From assembly GCA_964058805.1 (NCBI GenBank), contig CAXKVV010001564.1, forward strand, positions 1-23,332: DNA of 23,332 nt, written 5' to 3'. The notes under the pieces were generated by a model that saw only the letters and a program-made list of their open reading frames with translations, did no database searches and had not been told where the DNA came from. Source of the stretch: Schoenoplectus triqueter (Eukaryota; Streptophyta; Magnoliopsida; Poales; Cyperaceae). A program made the position numbers and the translations under genes. Shown piece after piece: positions 1 to 10,244 of the stretch. How positions within the stretch are numbered: position 1 is the first letter of the stretch; each line of letters begins with the position of its first letter.

Positions 1-1735
1 ACATAGGAGATTGAACTTTTAAAATTTTCAAGTATATCACATTATTATTTTTTTCATCATTAGTTTTATTTAAATTTTTTCATCTTCTTGAATTTAAGGG
101 TTTATATTCCGTTTAAAATAATATGTGTAATATATTTAAGGTAAACTTTAACTCTTAAAATGATCCAACTTTTTTATATAACAATTCGTAGATTATTATG
201 TATTTAATTATATTATTTATTATTATAATTATTATTACTTAGTATTTAAAAATATTATGTCTAAATTTTTTTAATGTAAAATTGTATTAAATATATTTTA
301 AAATTTATATTATTCATTATTTATTTGAGAATTATATTTATTGGAGCGAAATTCAAGTTACAACTCTGTTTTTAAATTATGAATTTCTTCTAGTCACTGC
401 ATATCGTAGACGCGGCAATGTGTTGTTGTCTAGCAATAAAATGAAAAACATATAGATAATAACTCCTAGGTTCAAATTCCATTGATAGTCAATAAATTTG
501 TTTTAACACATAGCATGGATTCACATATGGGCAAAAAAAATGTATATTTTAAACTACATGATATTCTGATAATAATTTGACTACCACATAGTGGCCGCGT
601 TTAAAAAAACTACTTGTAATTATGGGATGCACCCCAGCAAGTTGACTCTTGTTCAGAAGTTGGAGATTAAATCTGCATGAATCTTAATACAAATCCATCG
701 AACTAAATGGTGCAGCAATTCGATTTGAATAAAAGATATAAAAAGTTGACATCGTAGTAACAAATAAAATGTTCGGAAACGTTCAGCGAGATAAAAAGTT
801 CGTTATTCGGATATAATTTGGAAAAAATATTTTCATAAAATTTGAATAAAAGATATATTAAAAATTCTAAAATCTTCAAGAACCATATAAAAGAATGTAC
901 ACATATATCATTTTAATTTTTTTATAATTCATTTTTCCACGAATAAAATGTTCTATAGGTGAATAAAATATTCTGTTAAAAAAATATTTAGAAATAAAAC
1001 GTTTAACTATAGAATTAAGTTTTTATTCCTGGTTTATTTGTTGAGAGATGAAAATAGGTTATTAGTGAATTATTTACGAGTCTTATAATGGTCAACTGTC
1101 AACACAGTTGAATGAACAACACGTGTGTTGCATCGTGCAACGTAGAGTACAAATTCCTGCTGTATTTTTGGCTGCATAGTACAGACAGAAAAATGAAGTT
1201 TTCTGTGGGATCGACTTCCATCGAACATGAATAGGTATGTTGTTTGTTGATTGATTCCCACATCATCCATCATTTAATTTTCATTAATTTTCTTTTTCTT
1301 CTAGCAATATATGTATTTATTGTTTGTGTTTTGTTAGGAATGGTTTGTATATTATAATTTTTTACATTAAAATTTAAAAAAACATCATTTTATTTTAACA
1401 CAAAATATGATAACAAACAAAATAAGAAATAATATAATTAATTAATTATTTTTATGCAGTAATCATAATTTTTTTTAAAAATATAATTAAATTTAAAATT
1501 TGATAAATTCTCAGAAGAATGATGTCTTTAGGAAAGAGATCGTCAATTATATAGCTTTTAATGTAGCAGATATGTTATGAATTTAACAAAGATTTTAATA
1601 TTTTTGCTGTAATCTATCATGTCATAATTTTTTTTAATATATTTAATGATTCATGTTAAATTTAAAAGTTGATCAATGAATTTCAATCAATCTTAATCGT
1701 CACATAAAAATAATACTTTCACGGTTAATGAAGAG

Positions 1736-1736
<1 letters not shown>
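1..1736. other. AT-rich intergenic DNA, no gene recognised
   Basis: No coding region with a recognisable motif is visible on either strand. The stretch is AT-rich with many A and T runs. A cluster of three short inverted repeats lies at 1092-1141, including the G-box core CACGTG at 1120-1125. A weak tRNA B-box-like string (GGTTCAAATTC, 470-480) has no convincing A box at the right distance, so no SINE is called. Confidence 0.5.

Positions 1737-1768
<32 letters not shown>
1737..1768. repeat. Compound microsatellite (AT)6(AG)10
   Basis: An AT dinucleotide run (1737-1748) is followed directly by ten AG units (1749-1768). It is a simple sequence repeat with no associated gene. Confidence 0.9.
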
Positions 1769-1891
1769 CTTATTAATTTATACTTTATGTACATGTTTAA
1801 ATTACATGATACGGATTGTAAATTATTTAGCTTTAAGAGACCTTTATAAATTTAGTTGCCAGTCTGACTTATATGCAACCATGGGCAAATG

Positions 1892-2267
1892 CAGGGTAGA
1901 TGTAGGATTTTAGTTAGGGGAACAAATTATCAGATTGTAATAGTTTATTGAGTTCAAATTTATAATCTAATCAGGTACTAAATAAAAAAATAATAATTTA
2001 ATATATATTCTTATCTAATAAAAAAATTATCAAAATAATAACATTTACATATTAAAAATAGCAACAAAATAATAATAATCAAGTTATTTATTTTCTCTAT
2101 GAAACTTCATGTTTTTTATATTTTTACATAATTATTTCATTATGCACAATGTTAAATATTTTTTCTCAATAAAAATAATCTGACAATACGAGGCAAAAAA
2201 ATTTCAAGGATAGATTATCGAAAACATTATCTAAAAGCACTAATTTTTAAAATATAGAGGGGGCAGG
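1892..2267 (+). mobile_element. Decayed GGCGGA-type MITE, copy 1 of 3
   Basis: Seen: this stretch aligns along almost its whole length with 8682-9125 and 7164-7562. Shared landmarks in the same order are GATGTAGGATTTTAG near the left end, a CAGATTGTAATAG block, GGTACTAAATAAAAAAATAA, an ATTATTTCATTATGCAC block, TTTTTTCTCAATAAAAATAA, and a GAGGGGGCAGG block at the right end. It is the most diverged copy: the G runs are interrupted and the right terminus is lost, so no target-site duplication can be identified. No coding capacity is visible. Inferred: an old non-autonomous DNA transposon. Confidence 0.72.
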
Positions 2268-2622
2268 AACATTTTTTAATATAGGAATTTGAAAAAGCAA
2301 AAGTAAGTATATTATGATTTGATATTATTTTTTCTCAAAATTAAAAAACCATGTGTATAATATCTACAAACTGCACTTACAAATAAAAGTACGTAATATT
2401 TTATGGAGCATATGTGCAAATCTATAAAAATAGATCGTAAACAATGGATACTAATCAATGCATATTTGTTTCGCATATTGAAAAAGATTGAATTTCTTAA
2501 TTTTTAAGATTTACAATTTCAAATTTGGTTCTCCAAAAATATGTTTTTATATTACTGTGACCCCATTATTAATTATTTCTCAAATCTCTTTGGGGTCGGA
2601 TTATTTTCTTTAAATATATTAC
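2268..2622. other. AT-rich spacer, nothing recognised
   Basis: No gene, RNA gene or element boundary is visible. The string TATTACTGTGAC occurs near 2551 and again just before the 73-bp tandem array. Confidence 0.5.
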
Positions 2623-2841
2623 TGTGACTCTCATATACTGATGACTAATTTCTACACTCATTCAAGAAAATAAGTTTGAATATCGTAACTTGAAGTGTGA
2701 CTCTCATATACTGATGACTAATTTCTACACTCATTCAAGAAAATAAGTTTGAATATCGTAACTAGAAGTGTGACTCTCATATACTGATGACTAATTTCTA
2801 CACTCATTCAAGAAAATAAGTTTGAATATCGTAACTAGAAG
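2623..2841. repeat. 73-bp minisatellite, three tandem copies
   Basis: Three head-to-tail units start at 2623, 2696 and 2769, each beginning TGTGACTCTCATATACTG and each 73 bp long. Reading through them I see one difference: unit 1 ends AACTTGAAG where units 2 and 3 end AACTAGAAG. A further TGTG follows before the sequence turns into a TA run. Near-identity suggests recent amplification or ongoing homogenisation. The unit contains stops and shows no coding or hairpin character. Spacerless repeats of this length do not resemble a CRISPR array. Confidence 0.95.
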
Positions 2842-3600
2842 TGTGTATATATATATCGATTCACTCCGAGATTTTACCATTGTATAGGGACCAAATTGAG
2901 CCAACCCACTTTAGGTGGGATATAAAATTAACATCCGTACCTCTTACATACCAATACAATATAAAAATTATAATATGGGTCGTCTGTCTATTTTTATGTA
3001 ATTGACATTACAATAAATGATCTATCATTTTAAATGAAATATTTTTATTCTGTACAAAGTCATATATAAGAGATAATGTATAACATATTCGAGAATGAAT
3101 TTTAATTTTGTACTACTTTCATCTAGTATGCACATAAATATAAATATCTAGTTATATAAAATAGATATCATTCACTAACTCCTAATTAGGTTATAAGCGC
3201 ATCTTTAAATTTGGTAGGATAGTTAATCTTTTTAAACTATTAATATTTATTATTTATATTATTTTATTGTGAATTTAGTGTATTATAGCGTATTATATAA
3301 ATTATAATTCAATATATACGAAATTATTTTATGAAATATATATAAAATTTTGTTATCATTATTTTTTTTTTAAATTACAGTAAAAATATTTATATAAAAT
3401 ATTATTAAATTACTAAATAAAGTGTTAATAAATCAATTCAACTCGCTCATTAACTTAACAAATTAATATTAAATTAATGAATCGACTCAAACTTGATCTA
3501 GTTCAGCTAGATCATGCTCATTTACGACCCTTGTCAAAGGTTGGGTCACATGGCAATCATAGTTTTATGAATTGTTTTCACGTGGGAATCACGTTGCCTT
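2842..3600. other. AT-rich intergenic DNA with a small hairpin
   Basis: No gene is supported. A perfect 8-bp inverted repeat (TGATCTAG, 5-base loop, CTAGATCA) lies at 3494-3514 in a locally less AT-rich stretch (about 3430-3545) that may be the end of an old repeat. No paired terminus or target duplication was found for it. Confidence 0.45.
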
Positions 3601-3855
3601 ACTTGAATTAGGGTTGTCAATGGATAGAGTAAAATACGAGTGGAGATATATTCATATCCATTAAAAAAAAATTATTCATATCCTATTCATAATCATTAAA
3701 ATTTTCTTTGCCGTAACCTATCTTTATTCGTTAAGAATTTTAGGTAACGAACATGTAACAATAGATAACGGGTAAAAATAAAAATAATTCAATGAAAAAC
3801 TATATGATTTAGATAAATACATAGTATTAAATAAATATATTAATAAAGTACAATA

Positions 3856-5607
3856 TGTTGGAATTTAGTTTGAACAAGCAAGTACACGAACATGCGGAAT
3901 TTTAAATTTTTCGGTGCACAATTCAAACAAAGATCTTGCATGTGATAAAACTGAACCAAAATCATAAATCTAGACTAAACTATTGTACCTTTGATGCGTG
4001 AGTCTTCGGGGAGGCTCGGGGTAGTCTCCTTCTCGCTCGATTTGCACCGGTACCCGCAAAGACACCAAGCGTAGGCGCCCTCCAAGGTATCCACCGAGGC
4101 AGCCCACTATCCGATCTCCTTCGCACTTGCTAGGATGCTAGGGAGACTCTCATTGATCTCCTCCACACCACTGTGATTAAACTCTTTTAATCTATGTGAA
4201 AAATCTGGTGGAAGATGGGTCTCAACACATGAGATACGCGGCAGAAATTCAGCAGAGCTTCCGCGCGCGTAAGTGAAAGATCGATGGGTTTCTTGGCTGC
4301 CTAGACCTCCTTTTATAGAGCCCCAAGGCAGGAGACTCCTCTCCCATGTCCCTAGGTAGTCTCCCCACGTTCTAGAGTGGAGAACAGCCCAAAACAGCAA
4401 AAAAAAACTGTCGAAAAACTGCTGAAAACTGCTGAAAACGTGGCAAAACAGCTCCCAACTTCAGCCTTGCCTTCTACCCACGTTTTGGCATAACCACCCA
4501 CTACTTTAGGCCATGTGCAGCCATTAGAAGGGCCCTAGTTGGGCTTCATGTGTCCAGAATAGTGAGGTGTCTTGCATTATGGGTATTTGGGCCGAATGAA
4601 AGTCGAATGGGGCTAAACCGGGCTGTTTTTGCATCGTTTTCATAATTTCAGCCTATTTATCAAACCATTTGATAAATATAATTAATTAGTCATTTTCTAT
4701 GACTATATATATCTCATGTTTAAGACTCAATTTAATATGTCCAACATATTAAATGATCAAGGAACGAATAGAGGCACAATCCTTTCACGGTGTGACCCTT
4801 TGGGACCTAAATTATTTAGCAATGAGATTAAACCCCTTAATCTCATAGATTGTGAGCGGCACTCAGCAATATGCATCACAACCCCTAAATAATTCAGACA
4901 TGAGTGCGGTACTTATATCCCGGTCCTAGGTAACGATAATTGTCTCATGCTTATTCTATGTCCTATGATATCCCGAATGTTGCAAGGCAAGATCATGTCA
5001 TCCATTGCAATGCATTCGTATACTATGTGCACCTAGTTGGATATCATCACTCCCGTCGACAAATGAGAGAGACATCGGTCTTCTTGACTCATGCATCCCC
5101 TTCATACGAAAGACGTACACTGAGATAAAGCCCTTATGGCTGCCAGTTACGGACAACGTTAGACGATATCCACAAATGCAAATCAGACGTATAAGAAGAT
5201 CATTTGTCTCAACCTAAGAATTAGCATCCAAATGAAATACTAATGACATCAAACACAATCTTTATAGTATTTCAACATGGGTCATGTCCAATAACATGTC
5301 CAACATGCTATTTGTGTAATTAAGCCGATAACTCCTTATCGAGTGATCTGTGAAACACGATCAACACTTAACTTACATACTAATCCATTTGTGTTAATTA
5401 TTGTTCCTAGATAATTAACGGATTAGGGACTTTTAGAGTTTTTCATTATAATCTTTATATATATATATGTTTCACATTTGAAGTCCAACTCAAAATATAA
5501 ACAATGAATACTCAAGGAACAAATGAAATATCAAATATATCATCCTTTTACATGAAACTAAATACAATCATCCAATGATTGGCTACTAGATCACTACAAC
5601 ACTAACA
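3856..5607 (-). mobile_element. Solo LTR of a retrotransposon, minus strand
   Basis: Seen: 1752 bp bounded by TGTTGG and CTAACA, so it starts TG and ends CA, flanked by a perfect 5-bp duplication CAATA (3851-3855 and 5608-5612). It interrupts the MITE at 3609-5919. The related MITE near 22195-22215 reads straight through the same point with a single copy of the pentamer, giving an empty-site reference. The minus strand carries a TATA box at 4311-4317 followed by a moderately GC-rich leader, as in an LTR with U3, R and U5. No internal coding region, primer-binding site or second LTR is present. Established: a lone LTR with a 5-bp duplication results from recombination between the two LTRs of a full element. 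The length and layout suggest Ty1/copia, but without internal sequence the superfamily is not proven. Confidence 0.88.
4311..4317 (-). promoter_or_regulatory. TATA box of the solo LTR
   Basis: The minus strand reads CTCTATAAAAGGAGG, a strong TATA box in a GC-richer context, roughly 450 bp from the 3' end of the LTR. Transcription from it would run toward lower coordinates, into the host MITE and the 2.8-3.6 kb spacer. Confidence 0.7.
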
Positions 5608-5927
5608 CAATAATAATTAATATTTTAGATATAGCAAAAATCATATATTTTTAATGTCAATTGTGATAAAAAATATAATAATTACTATATATATAAATAT
5701 ATAATTTAACAATACATATTTATTAAAAATATAAAATAATCATATATATATATATATAATTTATCAATAGATAACGATTAACGAATAAGTTAACGGAATT
5801 TATTTCTTATCCATATTCATACCCGACGACTTAACGAAAATAGAATCTTACCCCTACCCATCTCATTAGATACGATACACATCCGATAAACTATCAAAAG
5901 AGTGTCATTGACACTACTAACTTGAAT

Positions 5928-6624
5928 AATTGAACCAGTTATGATTTTACCGATCTACCTCTCATACTTTCGCTACAATTAGTAATAATCAAAGGATACA
6001 TTGGTCATCTGAATATTAGGGCACTTCGGTGATGGAAATTGGGATTATGATGAGAATCTTAACTATACGGAGCACAGCTTCTCTCCATTCAATCACACTG
6101 GAGATGTATGCGGCCAAGGATTTCATGTGCAAGGAGTGAAACTACATAAATATAATCGTCTTGCTAAAAACACTCTGATGATTATGCTAGAATTTTAATT
6201 GTAAATTGCATATTATGAACCCAGCTTTAATAAAAACGTTCTAAATATTACATAAATGTAATATATTTAAGAAAAAAACTTAAACATTAAATGAAAGTAA
6301 CATATGAATGTCAAAATGTCCTTCCATTTCATCATAAAAATCTTAAGGTATAAAAATGTGACTTATTGAGTTTGGTAATTCAAAATCTCAAAGTTTCTTT
6401 TCCCAATAATTACCCTCATTCGACCTTTTCCCCATTACTACATTTTGTAATTAATAAATCCGCACAACTTTAATTACTTCGATAGTATTTATGATTTTTT
6501 ATTTATTTTGAGACTCGACCTTATAGTTTTCGGTAAACTTATTCTGAATTAAAAAAGAAATATGAACAAGAATAGTGCATCCATAGAATAAAAATTGTCA
6601 TTTCAAGTTTTAATCACTCATAAC
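5928..6624. other. AT-rich intergenic DNA
   Basis: No gene is supported. A less AT-rich patch at about 6014-6198 stays open for roughly 60 codons on the plus strand, but it has no start codon, no motif I recognise and no neighbouring exon. It could be an old gene or transposon fragment. Confidence 0.4.
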
Positions 6625-6870
6625 ATTTAATATGTTTATATTTATTGTCAATATGGTCCTAATGATTTGAGATATCAAAATTCCTAACAGAAATTCAGTT
6701 AATTCATTTTAGAAAAATGATTTTTATGCAATTTTTTTAGCACTATGTCATTCAGTTTGTTAATTATAAAAAAATATTTTTAGAACAAAATTGATGAATT
6801 TGTACTTTAATGTCTCAAATCATTTAGGGTCAGTTGTGATATGTACAAATATTATTTATTGAAGTATATC
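6625..6870. mobile_element. Decayed fold-back element (MITE-like)
   Basis: Seen: TGGTCCTAATGATTTGAGA (6654-6672) reappears inverted at 6807-6832, whose reverse complement reads TGACCCTAAATGATTTGAGA. Weaker inverted similarity continues outward and inward, giving arms of about 40-60 bp around an AT-rich centre. The outer ends are diverged and I found no clear target-site duplication, so boundaries are approximate and the superfamily is not assigned. Confidence 0.6.
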
Positions 6871-7163
6871 GGTATGAACAAAATTAAGGTTCCTTTTAGA
6901 TCTCCTGCTGTGGAGGAATGGAGAGCATCTCATCCCTAAATATAATGAGCCCAAATGGAATAGTATTTATTTTGTACTACAAAGCTGACAAGCTTGTTTG
7001 CCTCGTACGTACGACCTGATCCCTCCTATTAATCCTCGCCACAGCCTACGGGCATTTACCCTCAATTCCTCAAAAGAAAAAAAAATCCTCGCCACGCGGC
7101 ATGGGTCCTCTATGCACGTGCGAACATCAATACTCAATTCAATCTTTGATTCCTCAATAGTTT
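6871..7163. other. Spacer with a G-box-like site
   Basis: No gene is recognised. The phrase AATCCTCGCCAC occurs twice (near 7030 and 7085), and CACGTG lies at about 7115. The open stretch from 6998 has no recognisable motif and is not called a gene. Confidence 0.4.
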
Positions 7164-7562
7164 CATGGATTAGGATTTTGATTAGGGGTCAATTATCGGA
7201 TTGTAATGATTTATCGGATTCAAACTCATTAACTAATCGGGTACTAAATAAAAAAAATTAATAATTTAATATATATACTTAACTAATAATTTTTTTATTA
7301 AATAATAATATTTTATATATTAAAATAATAATAAAATAAAGCTCAAAGTAATAGATAATCAAGTTGATGAACAAAGTTTTTGACTAAGTAACTTTATATT
7401 TTGATATCTTTGCATAATTATTTCATTATGCACGGTATTAAATATTTTTTCTCAATAAAAATAACCAGACAATTCAGGGGGGGCAAAAAAATTTCCGGGG
7501 GGGGGAGGCAATTACCGAAAACATTACCGAAAAATACTATTTTTCAAAATCCAGGGGGGGCA
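7164..7562 (+). mobile_element. GGCGGA-type MITE, copy 2 of 3, ends eroded
   Basis: Seen: it aligns closely with 8682-9125 from the TAGGATTTTGATTAGGGG block through GGATTGTAATGATTTATCGG, GGGTACTAAATAAAAAAAAT, TTGATATCTTTGCATAATTA and the runs of G near the right end (three tracts between about 7477 and 7560). The left terminus is diverged. The right end stops after the last G tract, without the GGATCCGCCCC terminus of copy 3, so no target duplication is seen. No protein is encoded. Confidence 0.78.
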
Positions 7563-8329
7563 CGTGCATAGATAGAATGTTTTTTTTCCCATGTCACGCA
7601 GTCTACAATTCCGATGTTTTTTTTTCTGTTTTGTAATAGAAATTTTGCTATTTCAGGAAAAAAATTTCTCTAAATAGAATGTTTTTTTCCCATTTTTCAA
7701 AATAAAAAAATAATATTTTACATATTCTAGCATAATTGTGTCTTTTTTTTATATTGAGTAGCATGGTCCGATTTTTTTTCAGATCAGAGGTGATCTGGAA
7801 AAAACTCGTGCCTGATGTTTTTTTTTTAACAGAGATAGTGCGACACTTCGGTGGAAAATATACTTGGCCTGAAAATAAATTCAGACTATGCTATACCATG
7901 AAAGAAAAATCAAATTCACATCCCTTAAAATATTTTATGGGATAAAGTGTCTGAATTTGAGTGAGCCCCATAATTAATCTAAGGGTGGAGATTGAATTCA
8001 GGCAGCTAGTAGTACAAATCCGACAGCTATAATGAGTTCGGACAATTACTCTACCATAGAGTACTCTAGAGGATACTCATTACTCACTCAAAAAAATCAG
8101 AACAATCATGTTAGATGATGTGACTGTTATTTTATTTTTCTATTTTAAAAAATGGATATTTTCCCTTTTAATATGCTTTAATATAGCAAATATCTATGAA
8201 TGAAAATGGAAAAAGAAAATTGCGATTATTTGAGTGAAATTTTTTTTATATGAAAGATGATACTAAAAGAAGAAGAATTCTTTTAAAACATTTGTAAAGA
8301 ATAAAATGTCAATGTTCAAAAGGGGCAAT
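7563..8329. other. AT-rich spacer, no gene recognised
   Basis: T-rich tracts and two occurrences of TAGAATGTTTTTTT (near 7574 and 7676) are visible. A 69-codon plus-strand frame starting at 7736 is rich in Phe and Ser encoded by T runs and matches no family I know. Upstream LINE sequence may continue into the right edge of this stretch but is not recognisable. Confidence 0.4.
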
Positions 8330-9605
8330 TGAGAAGAGAATTGATGCACATCAGACTCCAAGAACAAGTAAGGAATGAGATAATAATGACTAAGAGGAAG
8401 CAGGGATTTTTCAGTAAAATCTCATTATAGTTACTTACAAAATAGTCCAAACATTAGATCAGGACTGATAAATATATGGAAAATCCCAGTGCCGTCAAGA
8501 GTATTAATATTCACATGGTTAAAGATCAAGAATCGAGTCTAACAACAAAAAGCATGATGAAAAGAGGCTGGTAGATACCGAATAGATGCTACATATGCTA
8601 TCAAGCAAAAGAAACCGTAGAATATTTATTCACAAATAGTAAGCAACAAAAGAGATAAAGAAATATGTTCACGATGAAATTATGGGCGGATGCAGGATTT
8701 TAGTCAACGGGGGGGGGGGGGGGCAAATATCGGATTGTAATAGCTTATCGGGTTTAAATCCATTAACTAATCGGATACTAAATAAAAAAATAATAATTTA
8801 ATATATATTCTTACCTAATAAAAAAATTATTAGAATAATAACATTTTATATATTAAAAATAACAATAAAATAAAACTCAAAATAATAGATAATGAAGTTG
8901 ATGAAGAAAATTTTCATCTATAAAATTTTATATTTTGATATCTTTGCATAATTATTTTATTATATATGATATTAAATATTTTTTTCTCAATAAAATTAAT
9001 CTGACAATCCAGGGGGGGGCAAAAAAATTTCCAGGGGGGCAAACTACCGAAAATATTATCGAAAAGCACTGTTTTTCAAAATCCAGAGGGGGGCGCTCCC
9101 CCCGGGAACTGTGGATCCGCCCCTGGATGAAACTCAAAAGCACCTGCTAACATAACAAATACGGAAGAGGAGATATTACCTTAATATTGAACCAGAGAGA
9201 ACGTACCCAACACAATTAAGAGATTCACAAGAATATTTCGAGAAGGAAGCGAGATACACATAGAAATTGTGCAAGAAATACTCTATGAGTACAGAGAATG
9301 ATTTAGAAAATAACAACGGTGTGCTACTTGCTTAACAACATGGACATAAATGTTCAAGGAGAAAGGCAAAATATTTTTGCTCCTGTGAGAGAGACATTAT
9401 AGAAATAGAGACCATGGTTAAAACCTAAGAGTTTTTTATTTTTTTTTTAATTTTAAGTTGTAATTATAGTATTTGGCTTTACATTATTACCTTTTGATTT
9501 TCTTTTAAACAATATGTACACAAAGGATCAGCTACTTGTGATCTATATAATTATTATAAATTAATAAAATTTGGAGGTATGACCTCCATTTTTTTGTTAA
9601 AAAAA
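8330..9605 (+). pseudogene. L1-type LINE 3' fragment, frameshifted, split by a MITE
   Basis: Seen: the plus strand from 8411 encodes the pattern SVKSHYSYLQNSPNIRSG, then INIWKIPVPSRVLIFTW, then after a frameshift MKRGW (stop) IPNRCYICYQAKETVEYLF. Established: this is the C-terminal zinc-knuckle region (zf-RVT) that follows reverse transcriptase in plant L1-like LINEs. In the usual pattern the last two zinc ligands are His and Cys; here Tyr and Ser stand in their places. Coding similarity resumes after the MITE (8682-9125), ending in GERQNIFAPVRETL near 9350-9405. A non-coding tail follows with GGAGGTATGACCTCC and a short A run at about 9599-9605. Several stops and frameshifts make it a dead copy. 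The 5' part, with the endonuclease and RT catalytic domains, is absent, as expected for a 5'-truncated insertion. The left boundary is approximate. Confidence 0.82.
8682..9125 (+). mobile_element. GGCGGA-type MITE, copy 3, inserted in the LINE
   Basis: Seen: the left end reads ATGGGCGGATGCAGG and the inverse of the right end reads CAGGGGCGGATCCAC. Flanks are GATGAAATT (8673-8681) and GATGAAACT (9126-9134), a 9-bp duplication with one mismatch. The LINE coding sequence is interrupted at exactly this point. It is the best preserved of three copies (see 1892 and 7164) and contains a run of 15 G at 8709-8723 plus four shorter G tracts near the right end. Established: 9-bp duplications are typical of Mutator-like elements. 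The short GGCGGA-core termini are also compatible with other DNA transposon groups, so the superfamily is tentative. It is non-coding. Confidence 0.85.
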
Positions 9606-9817
9606 TCTTGGTTAGATAAACAATTTCGTTTGGCAGTGGTTGTTAGTCGTGGGAATAAGCGGTTATATGTTTCTAATTATAATGTCAATAATCCTTATTT
9701 TTCACTTTTGTTAATTTTTAAATATCTTATTTTATTATTTCTAAATACTTTTTTAACTTAAAATGTGTAAGAGTTCGGTGTGATGAATAATATATTTTAG
9801 AGTAGTGTTCTAAAAAT

Positions 9818-10130
9818 ACCCGACCGGGTCAGACCCGACCCGTCCGACCCGTGGCCGCGACCCGCCCCGACCCGTCCCGTGCTCAAACCCGTCGGACCCG
9901 TGACCCGTTAGAACCGACGGGTCTAGCACGGGCGCGGGCAAAAAATTTTGAAAAAAACCCGTCTTGGACCCGACCCGTTTTAAACCCGTCCCGACCCGAC
10001 CCGACCCGCCAAACCCGGGATAACCCGTGCCCGACCCGCCCCGACCCGACCCGGGAAACCCGGGAATAAAACCCGTCCGACCCGACCCACTTTACCCGTC
10101 CAACCCGACCCGTCCGACCCGTTAAACCCG
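9818..10130 (+). repeat. Left subterminal CCCGA array of the hAT element
   Basis: About 310 bp are dominated by ACCCG, GACCCG and CCCGTCC units on the plus strand, abruptly GC-rich against the AT-rich surroundings. In hAT elements subterminal repeats bind transposase; that role is inferred here. The minus strand carries closely spaced GGG runs able to form G-quadruplexes. Confidence 0.9.
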
Positions 10131-10134
10131 CTGT

Positions 10135-10190
10135 AATTCAAAAAAATTCAAAAAAATTCAAAAAAATTCAAAAAAATTCATAAAAAATCG
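10135..10190 (+). repeat. 10-bp tandem repeat AAAAAATTCA
   Basis: AATTCA is followed by four exact AAAAAATTCA units at 10141-10180 and a variant unit. It lies between the left CCCGA array and the transposase TATA box. Confidence 0.9.
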
Positions 10191-10236
10191 GAAAAAATCA
10201 GAAAAAAATAAAAAATCATAATTCAAATTTTTTTCC

Positions 10237-10244
10237 TATAAATA
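10237..10244 (+). promoter_or_regulatory. TATA box of the hAT transposase gene
   Basis: TATAAATA in the context CCTATAAATACCACCCC is followed within 30-40 bp by a CT-rich leader (about 10270-10325) of the type seen in plant 5' untranslated regions. It is the only strong TATA element upstream of the transposase frame with this layout. Confidence 0.75.

Larger units (their letters stand above)
3609..5919 (-). mobile_element. hAT-like MITE (family B/C) split by a solo LTR
   Basis: Seen: the left end TAGGGTTGTCAATG and the inverse of the right end, TAGTAGTGTCAATG, form imperfect terminal inverted repeats starting with TAG. They are flanked by a perfect 8-bp duplication ACTTGAAT (3601-3608 and 5920-5927). 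Removing the LTR insertion and one copy of its 5-bp duplication leaves 554 bp, exactly the length of the related copy at 21479-22418 without its own insertion. The two align in opposite orientation; the strand given here is relative to that copy. Established: 8-bp duplications and TAG termini are typical of the hAT superfamily. No transposase is encoded, so it is non-autonomous. Confidence 0.9.

Noticed and set aside
430..485. tRNA gene or SINE around GGTTCAAATTC
   Set aside because: No good A box at the right distance and no cloverleaf; the B-box match alone is expected by chance.
2623..2841. CRISPR-like repeat array
   Set aside because: The repeats are directly adjacent with no spacers, and the window is plant nuclear DNA.
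4107..5217. Frames of 62-97 codons inside the solo LTR
   Set aside because: They lie wholly in non-coding LTR sequence, show no gag or pol motifs, and overlap each other in different frames.
6014..6198. Open stretch of about 60 codons without a start
   Set aside because: Composition is mildly gene-like but no motif or homologous pattern was recognised and no adjoining exon exists.
9851..10069. Pro/Arg/Thr-rich frame at the left end of the hAT element, and similar frames at 12100-12369
   Set aside because: They are translations of the subterminal CCCGA arrays, not genes.
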